From an uncultured Bacteroidia bacterium (GTDB lineage: Bacteria > Bacteroidota > Bacteroidia > Bacteroidales > Prolixibacteraceae), in the NCBI GenBank assembly GCA_903902325.1, contig CAIUUO010000066.1, forward strand, positions 1-64,000: a stretch of DNA of 64,000 nt, in the 5' to 3' direction. This document shows, in pieces, positions 1 through 9,126 of the stretch (positions are counted from its first letter, which is position 1; each line of letters begins with the position of its first letter). The notes beneath the pieces are model-generated. The model saw only the letters and a program-made list of their open reading frames with translations, did no database searches and was not told the origin of the DNA. Both the position numbers and the translations under genes were made by a program.

Positions 1-203
1 ATCTCTCTACTGGACAAAACGCCTGTAAAAGAGCTACTTACAAATACTGATTACAAAAATGTCAATGAACTAAATTGTAAACAACTGTCACTCAGTCTCT
101 TTTAACGAGACAGTCATGAAATTGTTTATTGAATAATACTTTTTTGCTATGGCAAGAAATCAACTCATTGGTCTATCTAATTATTTGATGCGGTCGCCAT
201 TGG

Positions 204-1193
204 CTAATAGCTTCTGGCATTCAATATCTTTGCCGCTTCTACCGCGTGGTAGGTAATGATGATGTCCGCACCTGCCCTCTTGATAGATGTCAGGATTTCC
301 ATCATCACCCTCGGTCCATCGATCCAGCCATTTGCCTCCGCAGCTTTTACCATGGAAAATTCACCACTCACATTGTAAGCAGCTACAGGCATCCCGAATT
401 CACTTTTAACCCTGTGAATCACATCGAGGTAGCTTAATGCCGGTTTCACCATCACAATGTCTGCACCTTCTGCAATATCCAGTTCAACTTCCCTCATTGC
501 TTCGTCCGTATTGGCAGGATTCATCTGGTAAGTGGCCCGATTGCCGAATTTTGGCGCACTCTCTGCTGCCTCCCTGAATGGGCCGTAAAATCCTGAGGCA
601 TATTTGGCTGAATAAGCCATGATCGGAATTTTGTAAAATCCATTGGCATCGAGTTGCTCCCTGATGACGCCTACCCTTCCATCCATCATATCGCTTGGAG
701 CAATCATGTCGGCACCTGCTTCTGCAAGTGAAACAGATTGCCTGGCAAGTGTCACAAGTGTCAGGTCGTTCTCAACATCTCCATCCACGATGGTACCGCA
801 GTGGCCATGCACGGTATACTCGCAGTTACAAACATCCGCAATCACAAATAATCCCCTGGTCAAAGGTTCCTGTTTGATGGCGCGAATAGCCTGCTGTACG
901 ATTCCGTTGTGCTCACATGCCACACTTCCATCCTCATCCTTGTGTGGAGGTATACCGAATAGCAAAACGGACTTAACCCCTGCAGCAACGATGTTTTTAC
1001 ACTCCTCCACCAGGAGGTCTACAGAAAGTTGTGAGTTTCCCGGCATTGAACTGATGGGATTGTTCACTTTGGTGCCGGAGCAAACAAACAAAGGCATTAC
1101 AAAGTCATCCACCGACAATTTGGTTTCGGTAACCATTGCCCTAAGTACACCATTGTATCTTAATCTTCTTAATCTTGTAACTGGAAATCTCAT
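204..1193 (-). CDS. hemB: Delta-aminolevulinic acid dehydratase (porphobilinogen synthase)
   Basis: Cytosolic enzyme that condenses two 5-aminolevulinate molecules to porphobilinogen. The 329-residue length is normal for the family. The two Schiff-base lysines are visible at K197 (in YSAKYAS) and K250 (in MVKPALSY). A catalytic-zinc cysteine triad C122, C124, C132 (DVCNCEY...HC) marks it as a Zn-dependent rather than Mg-only HemB. It starts at an ATG 11 bp after the hemC/hemD stop, so it is the last gene of the hemA-hemCD-hemB operon on the minus strand. About 200 bp downstream to the window edge show no gene. Confidence 0.97.
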   Translation of the reverse strand: MRFPVTRLRRLRYNGVLRAMVTETKLSVDDFVMPLFVCSGTKVNNPISSMPGNSQLSVDLLVEECKNIVAAGVKSVLLFGIPPHKDEDGSVACEHNGIVQQAIRAIKQEPLTRGLFVIADVCNCEYTVHGHCGTIVDGDVENDLTLVTLARQSVSLAEAGADMIAPSDMMDGRVGVIREQLDANGFYKIPIMAYSAKYASGFYGPFREAAESAPKFGNRATYQMNPANTDEAMREVELDIAEGADIVMVKPALSYLDVIHRVKSEFGMPVAAYNVSGEFSMVKAAEANGWIDGPRVMMEILTSIKRAGADIIITYHAVEAAKILNARSY

Positions 1194-1204
1194 GATATTG
1201 TTTT

Positions 1205-2917
1205 TTAGGATTGTTGATAATAATTGACGATCGCTTCGGTAAGTCCCTCTGCATTTGACATTTTAGCCGTGAGCATAGGTTCATACCCTGCTTCCTGAAT
1301 GGCGTTTGTAGTAGTTAATCCAATGCTGCCTATTTTAAGCTGACCCAGCAGGCTGAAATCGACTAGCGAGACAAAATGATTAAAGGTAGATGGACTGGTA
1401 AATAAGATCAGGTCATAATCTCCATCTGAAATTCGCCTGATCACCATTGGATCCACCTGCCTGGGTAAACACGTCTCATAAACATTGATTCTTTCAACCC
1501 GATTGGTCGATTCCATATTTTTCATCAGGGTCTCGTCAGCCAGATCTCCCAATGCCAGGAGAATATTCTGGCTTGCGAGTTGCTGAGTGCTCAAAAACTC
1601 AGATGCCATTTCTGCAGATCCATGCTTTTTTCCTGTAAAAGCAGGTGAATATCCGTAATATTCGAGTTCTGAGGCCGTTTTTGTTCCAACAACAGCAACC
1701 TCGAGGTTTGCAGGTAATTCTGAACTCCCCGTCAGGTCGATGAGTTGTTTAAAGAATTGTGCAACACCGTTCCTGCTCGTGAAAAACAGCCAGTCGTAAC
1801 GGTCAAGATTTAATATCTTTTCTTGATCCGCCTGGCTCAATGCAGCAGAACGAATCTCAATCATTGGCAATGAAAGCAGAACAGCCCCTTGCGCTGTAAG
1901 CAGATCGGGTAAGGTATCCCCGGTCTCCGGAGCCCGTGTTGAAATAATTACTTTGCCATTCAGTGGCAGTCCCTCTTTTTTTGCAAACGGATCTTCCAGT
2001 CTGATCTCCCGGAGAATATCCCTACCCCCTTTGCGGAGAAGGCTTTCAGCCAATTGAACAGAAAGTTCAACCGCCTGGTCTATTGGTCCTTCAATTTTCT
2101 CTCTGATAAATTCCTCTCCGTTGATGCTGGAAATAAATCCATTGAGTTCAAATTTCCCTCCGGAAATCCGGCTGTAACTTCCTACCGGAATCTGGCATCC
2201 TCCCTCCAGCGTACGCAAGAAGGCGCGTTCGGCATCCGTGGCAACTAAAGTCTCCTCATCATTGATGGCAGCAACGATATTTGCAATGATTGGGTCATCT
2301 TCACGAACCTCAATGGCAATGGCGCCCTGGCTGCAGGCAGGAATCACCAGATCCGGATCAATCAATTCAGAGATATACTGATCCATTCCGAGCCGCTGCA
2401 GACCTGCACCTGCCATAACCATGACGGTGCAAAAGCCCTCTTCCATTTTTCGGATGCGGGTATTTACATTACCTCGGATCTCCACAATATTGAAATCCTT
2501 GTTGATCCTAAGCAATTGTGCTTTTCGTCTCAGGCTTGAAGTAGCGATGATATCTTTTGAAGTCAGGCTGCTGATGGTTCTTTTGTTTGAACTGATGAGG
2601 GCATCACGAACCTCACCCCTTTTTAGCACGGCGCCGAGTACAACTCCTTCCGGGAAACGGGTGGGCAGATCTTTCAGACTGTGAACTGCCATGTCAATTT
2701 CATGGTCAAACATGGCTATTTCCAGTTCCTTGGTGAACAATCCCTTGTCGCCAATTTTGGACAATGGGACATCCAGTATTTTATCTCCCTTTGTTTTGAT
2801 GACCACGATCTGGAATTGGGATCCGGGAAATTTTGATTCCAGTTCTTCCTTGACCACATTGGCCTGATAGATGGCCAGTTGACTTCCCCTGGTTCCTATT
2901 CTGATGATTTGATCCAT
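1205..2917 (-). CDS. hemC: Fused porphobilinogen deaminase / uroporphyrinogen-III synthase (HemC-HemD)
   Basis: Bifunctional enzyme of tetrapyrrole synthesis. Residues about 1-310 are hydroxymethylbilane synthase (RIGTRGSQLA start, HSLKDLPT, SSLRRKAQL). The dipyrromethane cofactor cysteine lies in LEGGCQIPVG, near residue 241. Residues about 320-570 resemble the low-conservation HemD fold (VIISTRAPETGDTLPDLL; LFFTSRNGVAQFF; LILFTSPSTFNHFV), which cyclises and inverts ring D. The frame also opens at a TTG at 2923 inside the hemA stop (ATGA-like overlap), but the ATG at 2917 aligns with the family start and is preferred. It is tightly coupled to hemA upstream and hemB downstream. HemC-HemD fusions are known in Bacteroidota and some other bacteria. 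Confidence 0.93.
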   Translation of the reverse strand: MDQIIRIGTRGSQLAIYQANVVKEELESKFPGSQFQIVVIKTKGDKILDVPLSKIGDKGLFTKELEIAMFDHEIDMAVHSLKDLPTRFPEGVVLGAVLKRGEVRDALISSNKRTISSLTSKDIIATSSLRRKAQLLRINKDFNIVEIRGNVNTRIRKMEEGFCTVMVMAGAGLQRLGMDQYISELIDPDLVIPACSQGAIAIEVREDDPIIANIVAAINDEETLVATDAERAFLRTLEGGCQIPVGSYSRISGGKFELNGFISSINGEEFIREKIEGPIDQAVELSVQLAESLLRKGGRDILREIRLEDPFAKKEGLPLNGKVIISTRAPETGDTLPDLLTAQGAVLLSLPMIEIRSAALSQADQEKILNLDRYDWLFFTSRNGVAQFFKQLIDLTGSSELPANLEVAVVGTKTASELEYYGYSPAFTGKKHGSAEMASEFLSTQQLASQNILLALGDLADETLMKNMESTNRVERINVYETCLPRQVDPMVIRRISDGDYDLILFTSPSTFNHFVSLVDFSLLGQLKIGSIGLTTTNAIQEAGYEPMLTAKMSNAEGLTEAIVNYYQQS

Positions 2918-2919
2918 TT

Positions 2920-4170
2920 TCAACTCTGTGCAAATAATTGGTTAACCACCGAAATATACTCTCTGTTACAACCATTGTCTGTTACGGATTTGATGTTCTC
3001 AATCATCATCCCAATGAGCTTTTTTGTAATCAGATCGCCGTATTCCAAGGCTTTTTCGTAATTCTCTTCCTCTTTATTCTTGATGATCCCGTCCAGAACA
3101 TTGCGACTGGCTTCCTGGAAACTCGTGGAAATGGTCTTAAATGTTGGCGCCAAAGCCCTGATATTGTACCATTTTATGAATTCAGATACGGATTCGCCAA
3201 TCATCTGTTCCGCCATTTCAATCTCACCTTTCCTTTTTTCAAGGTTGTTCTCGATGACAAGGTTCAAGGCATCAATATCATAAACATGAACATGATCAAG
3301 CTCTCCTACTTCCATTTCAACATTCCTGGGTACAGAAAGGTCAATGAAGAATAGCGGCTTTCCCGAACGAACCTTCATCGCCTGTTTGACCAAATCAACT
3401 GTGATGAGGGGTTTTTTGGAGGTAGTGGAGGTGATTACAATATCGTTTTCGAGTAGAAGTTCATCCAATTGCTCAATATCAGAAACTTTGGCCTGATATT
3501 TTGCCGCAAGTTCTTCCGCTTTCTCCCTTGTACGGTTGACAATGGTAAAAAGGGAACAAGATTTCTTGATCAGATTTTGCAGGGTTAGTTCACCTGTTTG
3601 TCCAGCTCCAACCAACAATACCGGATGTGCACCCAGAGGATGAAATTTTTTGGAGGCAAGTTCCACGCCTGCGTAACTGATTGAAACAGCGCCAAGGTTG
3701 AGCGCAGTCTCTGTTCGAACCTGTTTTCCGGCCTTCAGAGCATCATCAAAAAGCTTTCCAAGGGTACAACTGATCAGCTTGTTGGTTTTGCTGATCAGAA
3801 CAGCACTTTTAATCTGGCTCACAATCTGGTATTCACCCAAAGCCATTGAATCCAGTCCTGAGCCAACATGGAAAAGATGATCAGCTACTGCCTCATTTTC
3901 CAAATGGTAAAAATATTTTTTGATTTCCTTATCGGATTTCCTATAGGTGAAAAGCAAATTCTCGATATCGGATGCACTCAACGGAACGAGAAGTTCGTGC
4001 ATCTCATAATAAATTTCGGTACGGTTGCAGGTGGAAAGTACAATTGCACCTAAAATTCCGTTCAATTTTAGAAGAGATACGAACCTTTTAATGTCTTCTT
4101 CACAAAAGACAAAGCGTTCTCTCACTTCAATGGGTGCCGACTTGTGGTTCAAACCAAGTAATCCGATCAT
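2920..4170 (-). CDS. hemA: Glutamyl-tRNA reductase
   Basis: First committed step of C5-pathway tetrapyrrole synthesis: NADPH reduction of Glu-tRNA(Glu) to glutamate-1-semialdehyde. The 416 residues are the usual length. The N-terminus (GLNHKSAPIEVRERF) and catalytic cysteine C48 in STCNRTEIYY are intact. A Rossmann motif (VLLVGAGQTGE) and the C-terminal helical dimerisation domain follow. The ATG start is first in a minus-strand operon with the hemC-hemD fusion and hemB. No hemL or hemE lies in this window. The promoter should lie in the 340-bp gap upstream, but no convincing TAnnTTTG element was found there. Confidence 0.96.
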   Translation of the reverse strand: MIGLLGLNHKSAPIEVRERFVFCEEDIKRFVSLLKLNGILGAIVLSTCNRTEIYYEMHELLVPLSASDIENLLFTYRKSDKEIKKYFYHLENEAVADHLFHVGSGLDSMALGEYQIVSQIKSAVLISKTNKLISCTLGKLFDDALKAGKQVRTETALNLGAVSISYAGVELASKKFHPLGAHPVLLVGAGQTGELTLQNLIKKSCSLFTIVNRTREKAEELAAKYQAKVSDIEQLDELLLENDIVITSTTSKKPLITVDLVKQAMKVRSGKPLFFIDLSVPRNVEMEVGELDHVHVYDIDALNLVIENNLEKRKGEIEMAEQMIGESVSEFIKWYNIRALAPTFKTISTSFQEASRNVLDGIIKNKEEENYEKALEYGDLITKKLIGMMIENIKSVTDNGCNREYISVVNQLFAQS

Positions 4171-4509
4171 AAGGTCATGTCTCTAATTCGTTTTCGGAAG
4201 CGATATTAGAAACAGAATCTGTAGTAAATCTGAAGTTATTCCCCTGCAATTGCCCCGCTAATTAGAAAATCTTTTTGGCATTCAGCAGAATTTGGATGAA
4301 CGATAAAAAGCCGTCCTGTTCTGGTATCGGTTCAGCTTAACTGGTTTGTGAATATAAATAAATAATATAGAGGTGATTAGCCGGAGCTTAGTTGTGAAAT
4401 ATCGCCACAAAAAATAGGTCCAAACAATTTTGACATCGCCTGAATAAATCAACGAACCAAACTATCTGGATTAAATCAAAATTACCAAAACCAAATTATT
4501 TAAATTCGT
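4171..4509. other. Intergenic gap upstream of hemA
   Basis: AT-rich 339-bp spacer between the hemA start and the 3' end of a histidine kinase gene, both on the minus strand. It should contain the hem operon promoter. I see no ORF, tRNA, terminator-grade hairpin or well-spaced promoter motif in it. Confidence 0.5.
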
Positions 4510-5778
4510 TCAACCTTCATTTTTAAAGTAAACAGTCATGGAATGCATGCCATCTGCAAACAGGTAGTTCACTTCAAAACCATAGAGTGAGCAGATCTTT
4601 TGGACAATGGAGAGTCCGAGGCCCAGGGATTCAGGCGAAGAAGATGATTTGAAAAACCTTTTGAAAAGCAAATTTTCATCAACCGGAAGTCTTGGACCTG
4701 AGTTGGCAATCCGAAGAAAATTTTTCTCAACCGTCACAACCAGTTTGCCACCTTTTACATTGTGCCTGATAGCATTTTTAAACAGGTTGACAATCAGCAT
4801 CTCTGCCAGATACGGATCCATCAGTACCGTCACTTCAGGAGTAAAATATTTGAGTACCTCAATTTTTTTGTCACGAATCAAATCATCCAAATCCTCAAGC
4901 AAATTGGTCAGAATGGCTTCCGGGCTAATTTGTTTGGACGCTGGAAATTGCTTGTTCTCAATCTTGGCGAGCAGGATCAGGGTACTGTTGTATTTCGAAA
5001 GACGTATGGAAGCTTCGTAGGCATCCGCCAGGGCTTTGTATTGTTTCTCGTTCATATCACCTGACTGCAGTAACAATTCGAGTTTTGAATTGATGATAGC
5101 CAATGGAGTCTGAATCTCATGGGAAGCATTCTCTGTGTACTCTTTCAGATTCAGGTAATCGTCCTTGATCCTTTCGGTCATGGTTTTTAGTACCCTGTTC
5201 AAATCGGCAAATTCCTTGACATCAGAATCCTGCAATGTGAAATCCTCATGGGTATTGAGATCGTACCTGTTAATCTTTCCGATTGTATCATAAAAAACAC
5301 TCCAAACCAGCCTGGAGGAATAGCGGTTTACTACCAGCAATGCTATAATCAACAAAATAACGAGTACCGTCATCGTGGAGATAATTCGTATGATTAGTGT
5401 ATCTGTTTCTTCCAGTGATTTAAAAATGCGAATTTCATAGACTTGGTAGTTAACGGTCTCGGCAAAATCCATCTGTCTGAACAATTGAAAGCGCTGTTCT
5501 TCACGATTATAAATCAAGGTATCGTTGAAGCTGTCTGCGGCTTGCATTTTCGAGACAGGTTTTACCAGTACCATTTCATTTCGACCAGGAGTTTGGCTTA
5601 CAGACGAATGAGCCTCTTCCATCTGACGAATCAGACTGATTTTTCGTTTGACCATCTCCCTGTTGATGTTGTTGTCGACTTGTACGCGCAGGGAATAATA
5701 GAAGGCTATCACCCCGAAAAGATAGATAAACAAGGAGATTGAGAGCAAATTGAGGGTGGTTTTGGTCAATAGCCTCAT
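4510..5778 (-). CDS. Sensor histidine kinase (OmpR/EnvZ class)
   Basis: Inner-membrane sensor kinase of 422 residues. Two hydrophobic segments (about 8-30 and 128-150) flank a roughly 95-residue extracytoplasmic loop. The HisKA box carries H220 in ENASHEIQTPLA, followed by an N box (NLFKNAIRH) and a G box (GLGLSIV) of the ATPase domain. Its ATG overlaps the response regulator stop by 4 bp (ATGA), so the two are translationally coupled with the regulator first. The sensory loop has no recognised domain, so the signal is unknown. Nearby genes are haem synthesis and a cation efflux protein, but a link to either is only a guess. Confidence 0.92.
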   Translation of the reverse strand: MRLLTKTTLNLLSISLFIYLFGVIAFYYSLRVQVDNNINREMVKRKISLIRQMEEAHSSVSQTPGRNEMVLVKPVSKMQAADSFNDTLIYNREEQRFQLFRQMDFAETVNYQVYEIRIFKSLEETDTLIIRIISTMTVLVILLIIALLVVNRYSSRLVWSVFYDTIGKINRYDLNTHEDFTLQDSDVKEFADLNRVLKTMTERIKDDYLNLKEYTENASHEIQTPLAIINSKLELLLQSGDMNEKQYKALADAYEASIRLSKYNSTLILLAKIENKQFPASKQISPEAILTNLLEDLDDLIRDKKIEVLKYFTPEVTVLMDPYLAEMLIVNLFKNAIRHNVKGGKLVVTVEKNFLRIANSGPRLPVDENLLFKRFFKSSSSPESLGLGLSIVQKICSLYGFEVNYLFADGMHSMTVYFKNEG

Positions 5779-6452
5779 GTGACATCAAATTTATACCCAA
5801 GGCCGTAAATAGTCCTGATGTAATCATTGCAGCCTTTCTTCAAGAGCTCCCTCCTCAAGTTTTTGATGTGGGTATAGATGAAATCGTAGGAATCCGCCGA
5901 ATCCATATGGTCGCCCCACAAATGTTCGGCCAGTCCGGCCTTGGTGATAATCTTATTTTTGTTGGAGATGAAAAACAGCAGCAGTTCATACTCCTTCTTG
6001 GTCAAAACAAGTTCCTGATCCAGTACAAATGCCCTGTGCTCATCGGGTATTAATTTTATCTCATTCAAAATCAATTCATTGCTTCCCTGAAAACTTATCC
6101 GGCGGTAAATGGATTTTAAATGCGCGTTGAGTTCTGCGAGATGAAAAGGCTTTGTAAGATAGTGGTCAGCGCCAATTTCCAATCCCTCAATTCTGTTGTC
6201 CAGCGAATTGCGTGCCGAAACAATGATGATTCCCCCTTGGATGGCCTCTTTCTTTAGCAACCGGATCAGATCAAGACCGCTTCCATCCGGCAAATTGATA
6301 TCCACTACCATGCAATCATACTGGTAAAGTTCAATCTTCTCTACCGCATCCTGAAAAGTATAAACTACTTCACACAGATGTCCCTCACCATCGAGGTATT
6401 CGACGATGGCTTCCGACAGGGAACGTTCATCTTCAATGATCAATATTTTCAC
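5775..6452 (-). CDS. OmpR-family response regulator
   Basis: DNA-binding response regulator of 225 residues. The receiver domain (1-115) has the acidic pair E7/D8, phospho-acceptor D51 in MVVDINLPDGSG, and the conserved lysine in YLTKPFHL. The winged-helix output domain (about 130-225) shows the family's LTKKEYELLLFF and RTIYGLGYKF motifs. It is the upstream partner of the coupled histidine kinase. A short array of CACAAAT-type words lies directly upstream of its start. Confidence 0.95.
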   Translation of the reverse strand: MKILIIEDERSLSEAIVEYLDGEGHLCEVVYTFQDAVEKIELYQYDCMVVDINLPDGSGLDLIRLLKKEAIQGGIIIVSARNSLDNRIEGLEIGADHYLTKPFHLAELNAHLKSIYRRISFQGSNELILNEIKLIPDEHRAFVLDQELVLTKKEYELLLFFISNKNKIITKAGLAEHLWGDHMDSADSYDFIYTHIKNLRRELLKKGCNDYIRTIYGLGYKFDVT

Positions 6453-6455
6453 TTA

Positions 6456-6510
6456 CCACAAATTAAACCACAAATTAAACCACAAATGACACAAATGGAC
6501 ACAAATAAAA
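6456..6510. repeat. Short direct-repeat array (CACAAAT words)
   Basis: Tandem copies of a roughly 12-bp word (CCACAAATTAAA) that degenerate into CACAAATGA and GGACACAAAT. The array begins 3 bp upstream of the response regulator start codon on its transcribed side. It is seen directly in the sequence; function is unknown. It belongs to the family of word-built intergenic repeats found throughout this window. Confidence 0.8.
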
Positions 6511-6635
6511 AACAGGATTACTTCGAATTACACTAATAGCGCGAATATAACCTAAATTGTAAAATTTTCTCTTTTTATCAATTTTTCAACATCCAAATAA
6601 ATAATCAACGAATCAACAAGTTAGCTAATTATCAC

Positions 6636-6679
6636 ATTGTCGAATTGTCAAATTGTCGAATCGCCGAATTGTCAAATCA
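6636..6679. repeat. Short direct-repeat array (AATTGTCGA words)
   Basis: Four to five near-copies of a 9-10-bp word (TTGTCGAAT / TTGTCAAAT) ending exactly at the 3' end of the cation efflux gene. Similar words (TTCGACAA) recur at 26.43 kb on the opposite strand. No coding or regulatory role can be read from it. Confidence 0.75.
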
Positions 6680-7570
6680 TCAAAGCCCATCCGGCTTCTC
6701 ATTGGCAATATGACCCTGTTCCTGGGGCTCTGCATGTATGTACACTTCACTTCGCTTGATCCTTGAGCCTATCTCCCGCTCAATTTTGTCACAGATTTCG
6801 TGTACATTCCTCAAACTCAAATCAGGATCCAAATGTACGTTAACCTTCACAAAGGTATCTGCCCCAGAGGTCCTGATTTTCAAACTATGAAAATGCTTAA
6901 CCTCCTCCATCTCCGAAAGAGTCTTTTTTACCAAGTCAACGGTATCCTGGGGTGCCTTATCCAGCAAAACATCGATTGATTTTTTTCCTAGCCGGAATGA
7001 TACAGACAGAACAATCACTGCCACACCAAGAGCTGCAACTGAATCGGCAAAATAAAATCCAAAATCAGCACAAATCAACCCTAAAAAAACAACTCCGGAA
7101 CTCCAAATGTCAGTTGAAAAATGCAGTGCATCCGCTTCGAGTGCCTGACTGTTGTATTTCTTGGCAACGCGGCTTAATGCACGGGATCGCGAAATATCGA
7201 TGATAATGGAACAAATAACGACAATGAAACTCCATATACTGACCTCGATGTGTGTTTTACCAGTAATCAGCCGGATCATTGCTTCATAGATAATCCAGAC
7301 ACAAGTAATCAACAATAAAAATGTCTCCACCAAAGCGGAGAAATTTTCGATTTTCCCATGTCCGAAGTTGTGCTGTTTGTCGGCGGGTTTGTCAGAGACA
7401 CGGACCGAGAAATAGGTAATGACAGCCGCGACCATGTCCAGTCCCGAATGAAGAGCCTCAGATAAAATACCCAGACTACCTGTAAGGAGACCGATAACCA
7501 ACTTGAATCCGGTCAGGAACACAGCGGCCAGAACGGAGAAGAATGCCACATTTAACTTTTCTTTCTGCAT
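6680..7570 (-). CDS. Cation diffusion facilitator (CDF) metal transporter
   Basis: Inner-membrane proton-coupled divalent-metal efflux protein of 296 residues, with about six hydrophobic segments in the first 200 residues and a cytoplasmic C-terminal metal-sensing domain. Metal-site residues fit the HxxxD/HxxxD pattern: H41/D45 in EALHSGLD and H150/D154 in ADALHFSTD. The HGKIE motif follows TM2. This pattern is usual for Zn-preferring members, but specificity cannot be fixed from sequence. The start is an ATG. It is monocistronic as far as can be seen, and a second distinct CDF gene lies at 30.8-31.7 kb. Confidence 0.92.
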   Translation of the reverse strand: MQKEKLNVAFFSVLAAVFLTGFKLVIGLLTGSLGILSEALHSGLDMVAAVITYFSVRVSDKPADKQHNFGHGKIENFSALVETFLLLITCVWIIYEAMIRLITGKTHIEVSIWSFIVVICSIIIDISRSRALSRVAKKYNSQALEADALHFSTDIWSSGVVFLGLICADFGFYFADSVAALGVAVIVLSVSFRLGKKSIDVLLDKAPQDTVDLVKKTLSEMEEVKHFHSLKIRTSGADTFVKVNVHLDPDLSLRNVHEICDKIEREIGSRIKRSEVYIHAEPQEQGHIANEKPDGL

Positions 7571-7718
7571 AGTTAAGGTAAGGAAAGATGAAGAAAAAGA
7601 AATGCAAATTTAGCCCATTTTGATCAATAAAGAGTCCCTGACACTAGGGAAAAATGAAATACTGATTTTACAAATAAAGTTGCAATATTTGCAATGATTA
7701 ACGACACTTCTACATCGT

Positions 7719-8540
7719 ATGAATCTTAAAAAGGGAATATTTCAACGCACTGAGTTGCTTCTGGGTAAAGAACGGATGGAAAAGACTATGTCTAAAAACG
7801 TTATTATTTTTGGAATAGGAGGCGTAGGTAGCTGGTGTGCTGAAAGCCTTATCAGGAGCGGTATTCAGCGATTGACCCTTGTTGATTCTGACAGGGTTTG
7901 CATTACGAATATCAACAGACAACTCCATGCTACAGCTCTTACGGTTGGGGAGGTCAAGACCGATGCCCTGAAAAGACGATTGCTAGAAATTAATCCGGCG
8001 GCCGAAATCACCGCGATTCAGAAGATCTATAACAAGGATAACGACCATCTCTTCGAACTCGAAAAATACGATTACATCATCGATTGCATCGATAGCCTGG
8101 GAAGCAAGACCCATCTGATCAGGCAGGCAACACGCACCGGAGCAGTTTTCTTCTGTTCCATGGGCGCTTCCCTGAAAATGGACCCCACGAGAATCAGCGT
8201 AGCCGAATTCTGGAAAGTGATTGGTTGTCCATTGGCTTCAAAGGTCAGGAAAATGATCAAAAAGGGTGACTTGCCGGCCAAAAAATTTATGTGCGTCTTT
8301 AGTGACGAAGTGCTCGAAAACAAGGGAGCCGGATCTTCCTGCGGAACCGACCAATGCCTTTGTCCAAAGTCAAAGATTGCAAAGGGAGATCCTGAACTGG
8401 CCGATCATGAATGGTGCAGCCAGAAGGCAGTGATTAACGGGACTGTGGCACACATCACTGCGATCTATGGATTTACCTTGGCTGGTCTGGTTATACAGCA
8501 TATATACAATGAGGAATTGACAGTTGACAATAACAATTGA
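7719..8540 (+). CDS. tcdA: tRNA threonylcarbamoyladenosine dehydratase (TcdA/ThiF family)
   Basis: E1-like ATP-dependent enzyme that dehydrates t6A37 of tRNA to the cyclic form ct6A. The nucleotide-binding motif GIGGVGSW (residues 32-39), the following LVDSDRVCITNINRQ and the downstream DCIDSLGSK are typical of TcdA/CsdL. The upstream FQRTELLLGKERMEK matches the usual N-terminus and supports the ATG at 7719. At 273 residues it is normal length. The last residues (ELTVDNNN) are encoded by a GACAGTTGACAA-type intergenic repeat word, so the C-terminal tail seems to be repeat-derived. Confidence 0.9.
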   Translation: MNLKKGIFQRTELLLGKERMEKTMSKNVIIFGIGGVGSWCAESLIRSGIQRLTLVDSDRVCITNINRQLHATALTVGEVKTDALKRRLLEINPAAEITAIQKIYNKDNDHLFELEKYDYIIDCIDSLGSKTHLIRQATRTGAVFFCSMGASLKMDPTRISVAEFWKVIGCPLASKVRKMIKKGDLPAKKFMCVFSDEVLENKGAGSSCGTDQCLCPKSKIAKGDPELADHEWCSQKAVINGTVAHITAIYGFTLAGLVIQHIYNEELTVDNNN

Positions 8541-8570
8541 AAATGTAAGGTGAAAGTATTAATTCACTTT

Positions 8571-9065
8571 ATGCAAAATAGAGCAATGATTATAAGACAT
8601 ATATTACAAACAGACAATCAGTATTTAGCTGAAATCATCAGAAGTACTCTGGTGGAATTCGGAGCCAATCATCCGGGTACTGTCTATTTTGACTCGTCGA
8701 TAGATTCGCTGTTTGAGCTCTTCCGCAAACCTGGATCTGTTTATTATGTGGTCGAAAATGAGGATGGGAAAATAGTGGGAGGTGGAGGCATATTTCCGAC
8801 AGAAGGACTTCCACCCGACACCTGTGAACTGGTAAAGATGTACCTCATTCCCGAAGTCAGGGGGACAGGTCTCGGAAAATCCATCATTGAAAAATGCATG
8901 CACTCGGCGTATGGATATGGATATAGAAAGGTCTATTTGGAAACAATGCCCGAATTGAAACTGGCCTTGAAAGTATACGAAAAATTTGGATTTCATTACC
9001 TGGATCATCCGATAGGCAACAGCGGACATTTCGGTTGCGATCTTCACATGATACGGGAATTGTAG
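8571..9065 (+). CDS. GNAT-family N-acetyltransferase
   Basis: Acetyl-CoA-dependent acetyltransferase of the Gcn5-related fold, about 165 residues. Motif A is seen in ELVKMYLIPEVRGTGLGKSIIEKC, with the acetyl-CoA pyrophosphate loop RGTGLG, followed by LALKVYEKFGF (motif B). The substrate is unknown. Possible starts are GTG at 8550 and ATGs at 8571 and 8586. Family similarity begins at MIIRHI (8586), so 8571 may still be a few codons long. It follows tcdA by 30 bp and may be cotranscribed. Confidence 0.87.
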   Translation: MQNRAMIIRHILQTDNQYLAEIIRSTLVEFGANHPGTVYFDSSIDSLFELFRKPGSVYYVVENEDGKIVGGGGIFPTEGLPPDTCELVKMYLIPEVRGTGLGKSIIEKCMHSAYGYGYRKVYLETMPELKLALKVYEKFGFHYLDHPIGNSGHFGCDLHMIREL

Positions 9066-9126
9066 CTTTCAGATACTCCAAAATTTTAATTAGCTAAAAT
9101 ATTAACCGACGAGTAGAGGCAATTTT

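Noticed and set aside
643-1227. Long plus-strand open frame (194 codons) opposite hemB
   Set aside because: Antisense shadow of the clearly coding hemB; Ser/Leu/Thr-rich composition and no recognisable domain.
6456-6679. Possible CRISPR array from regular short repeats
   Set aside because: Units are only 9-12 bp, directly adjacent and without unique spacers.
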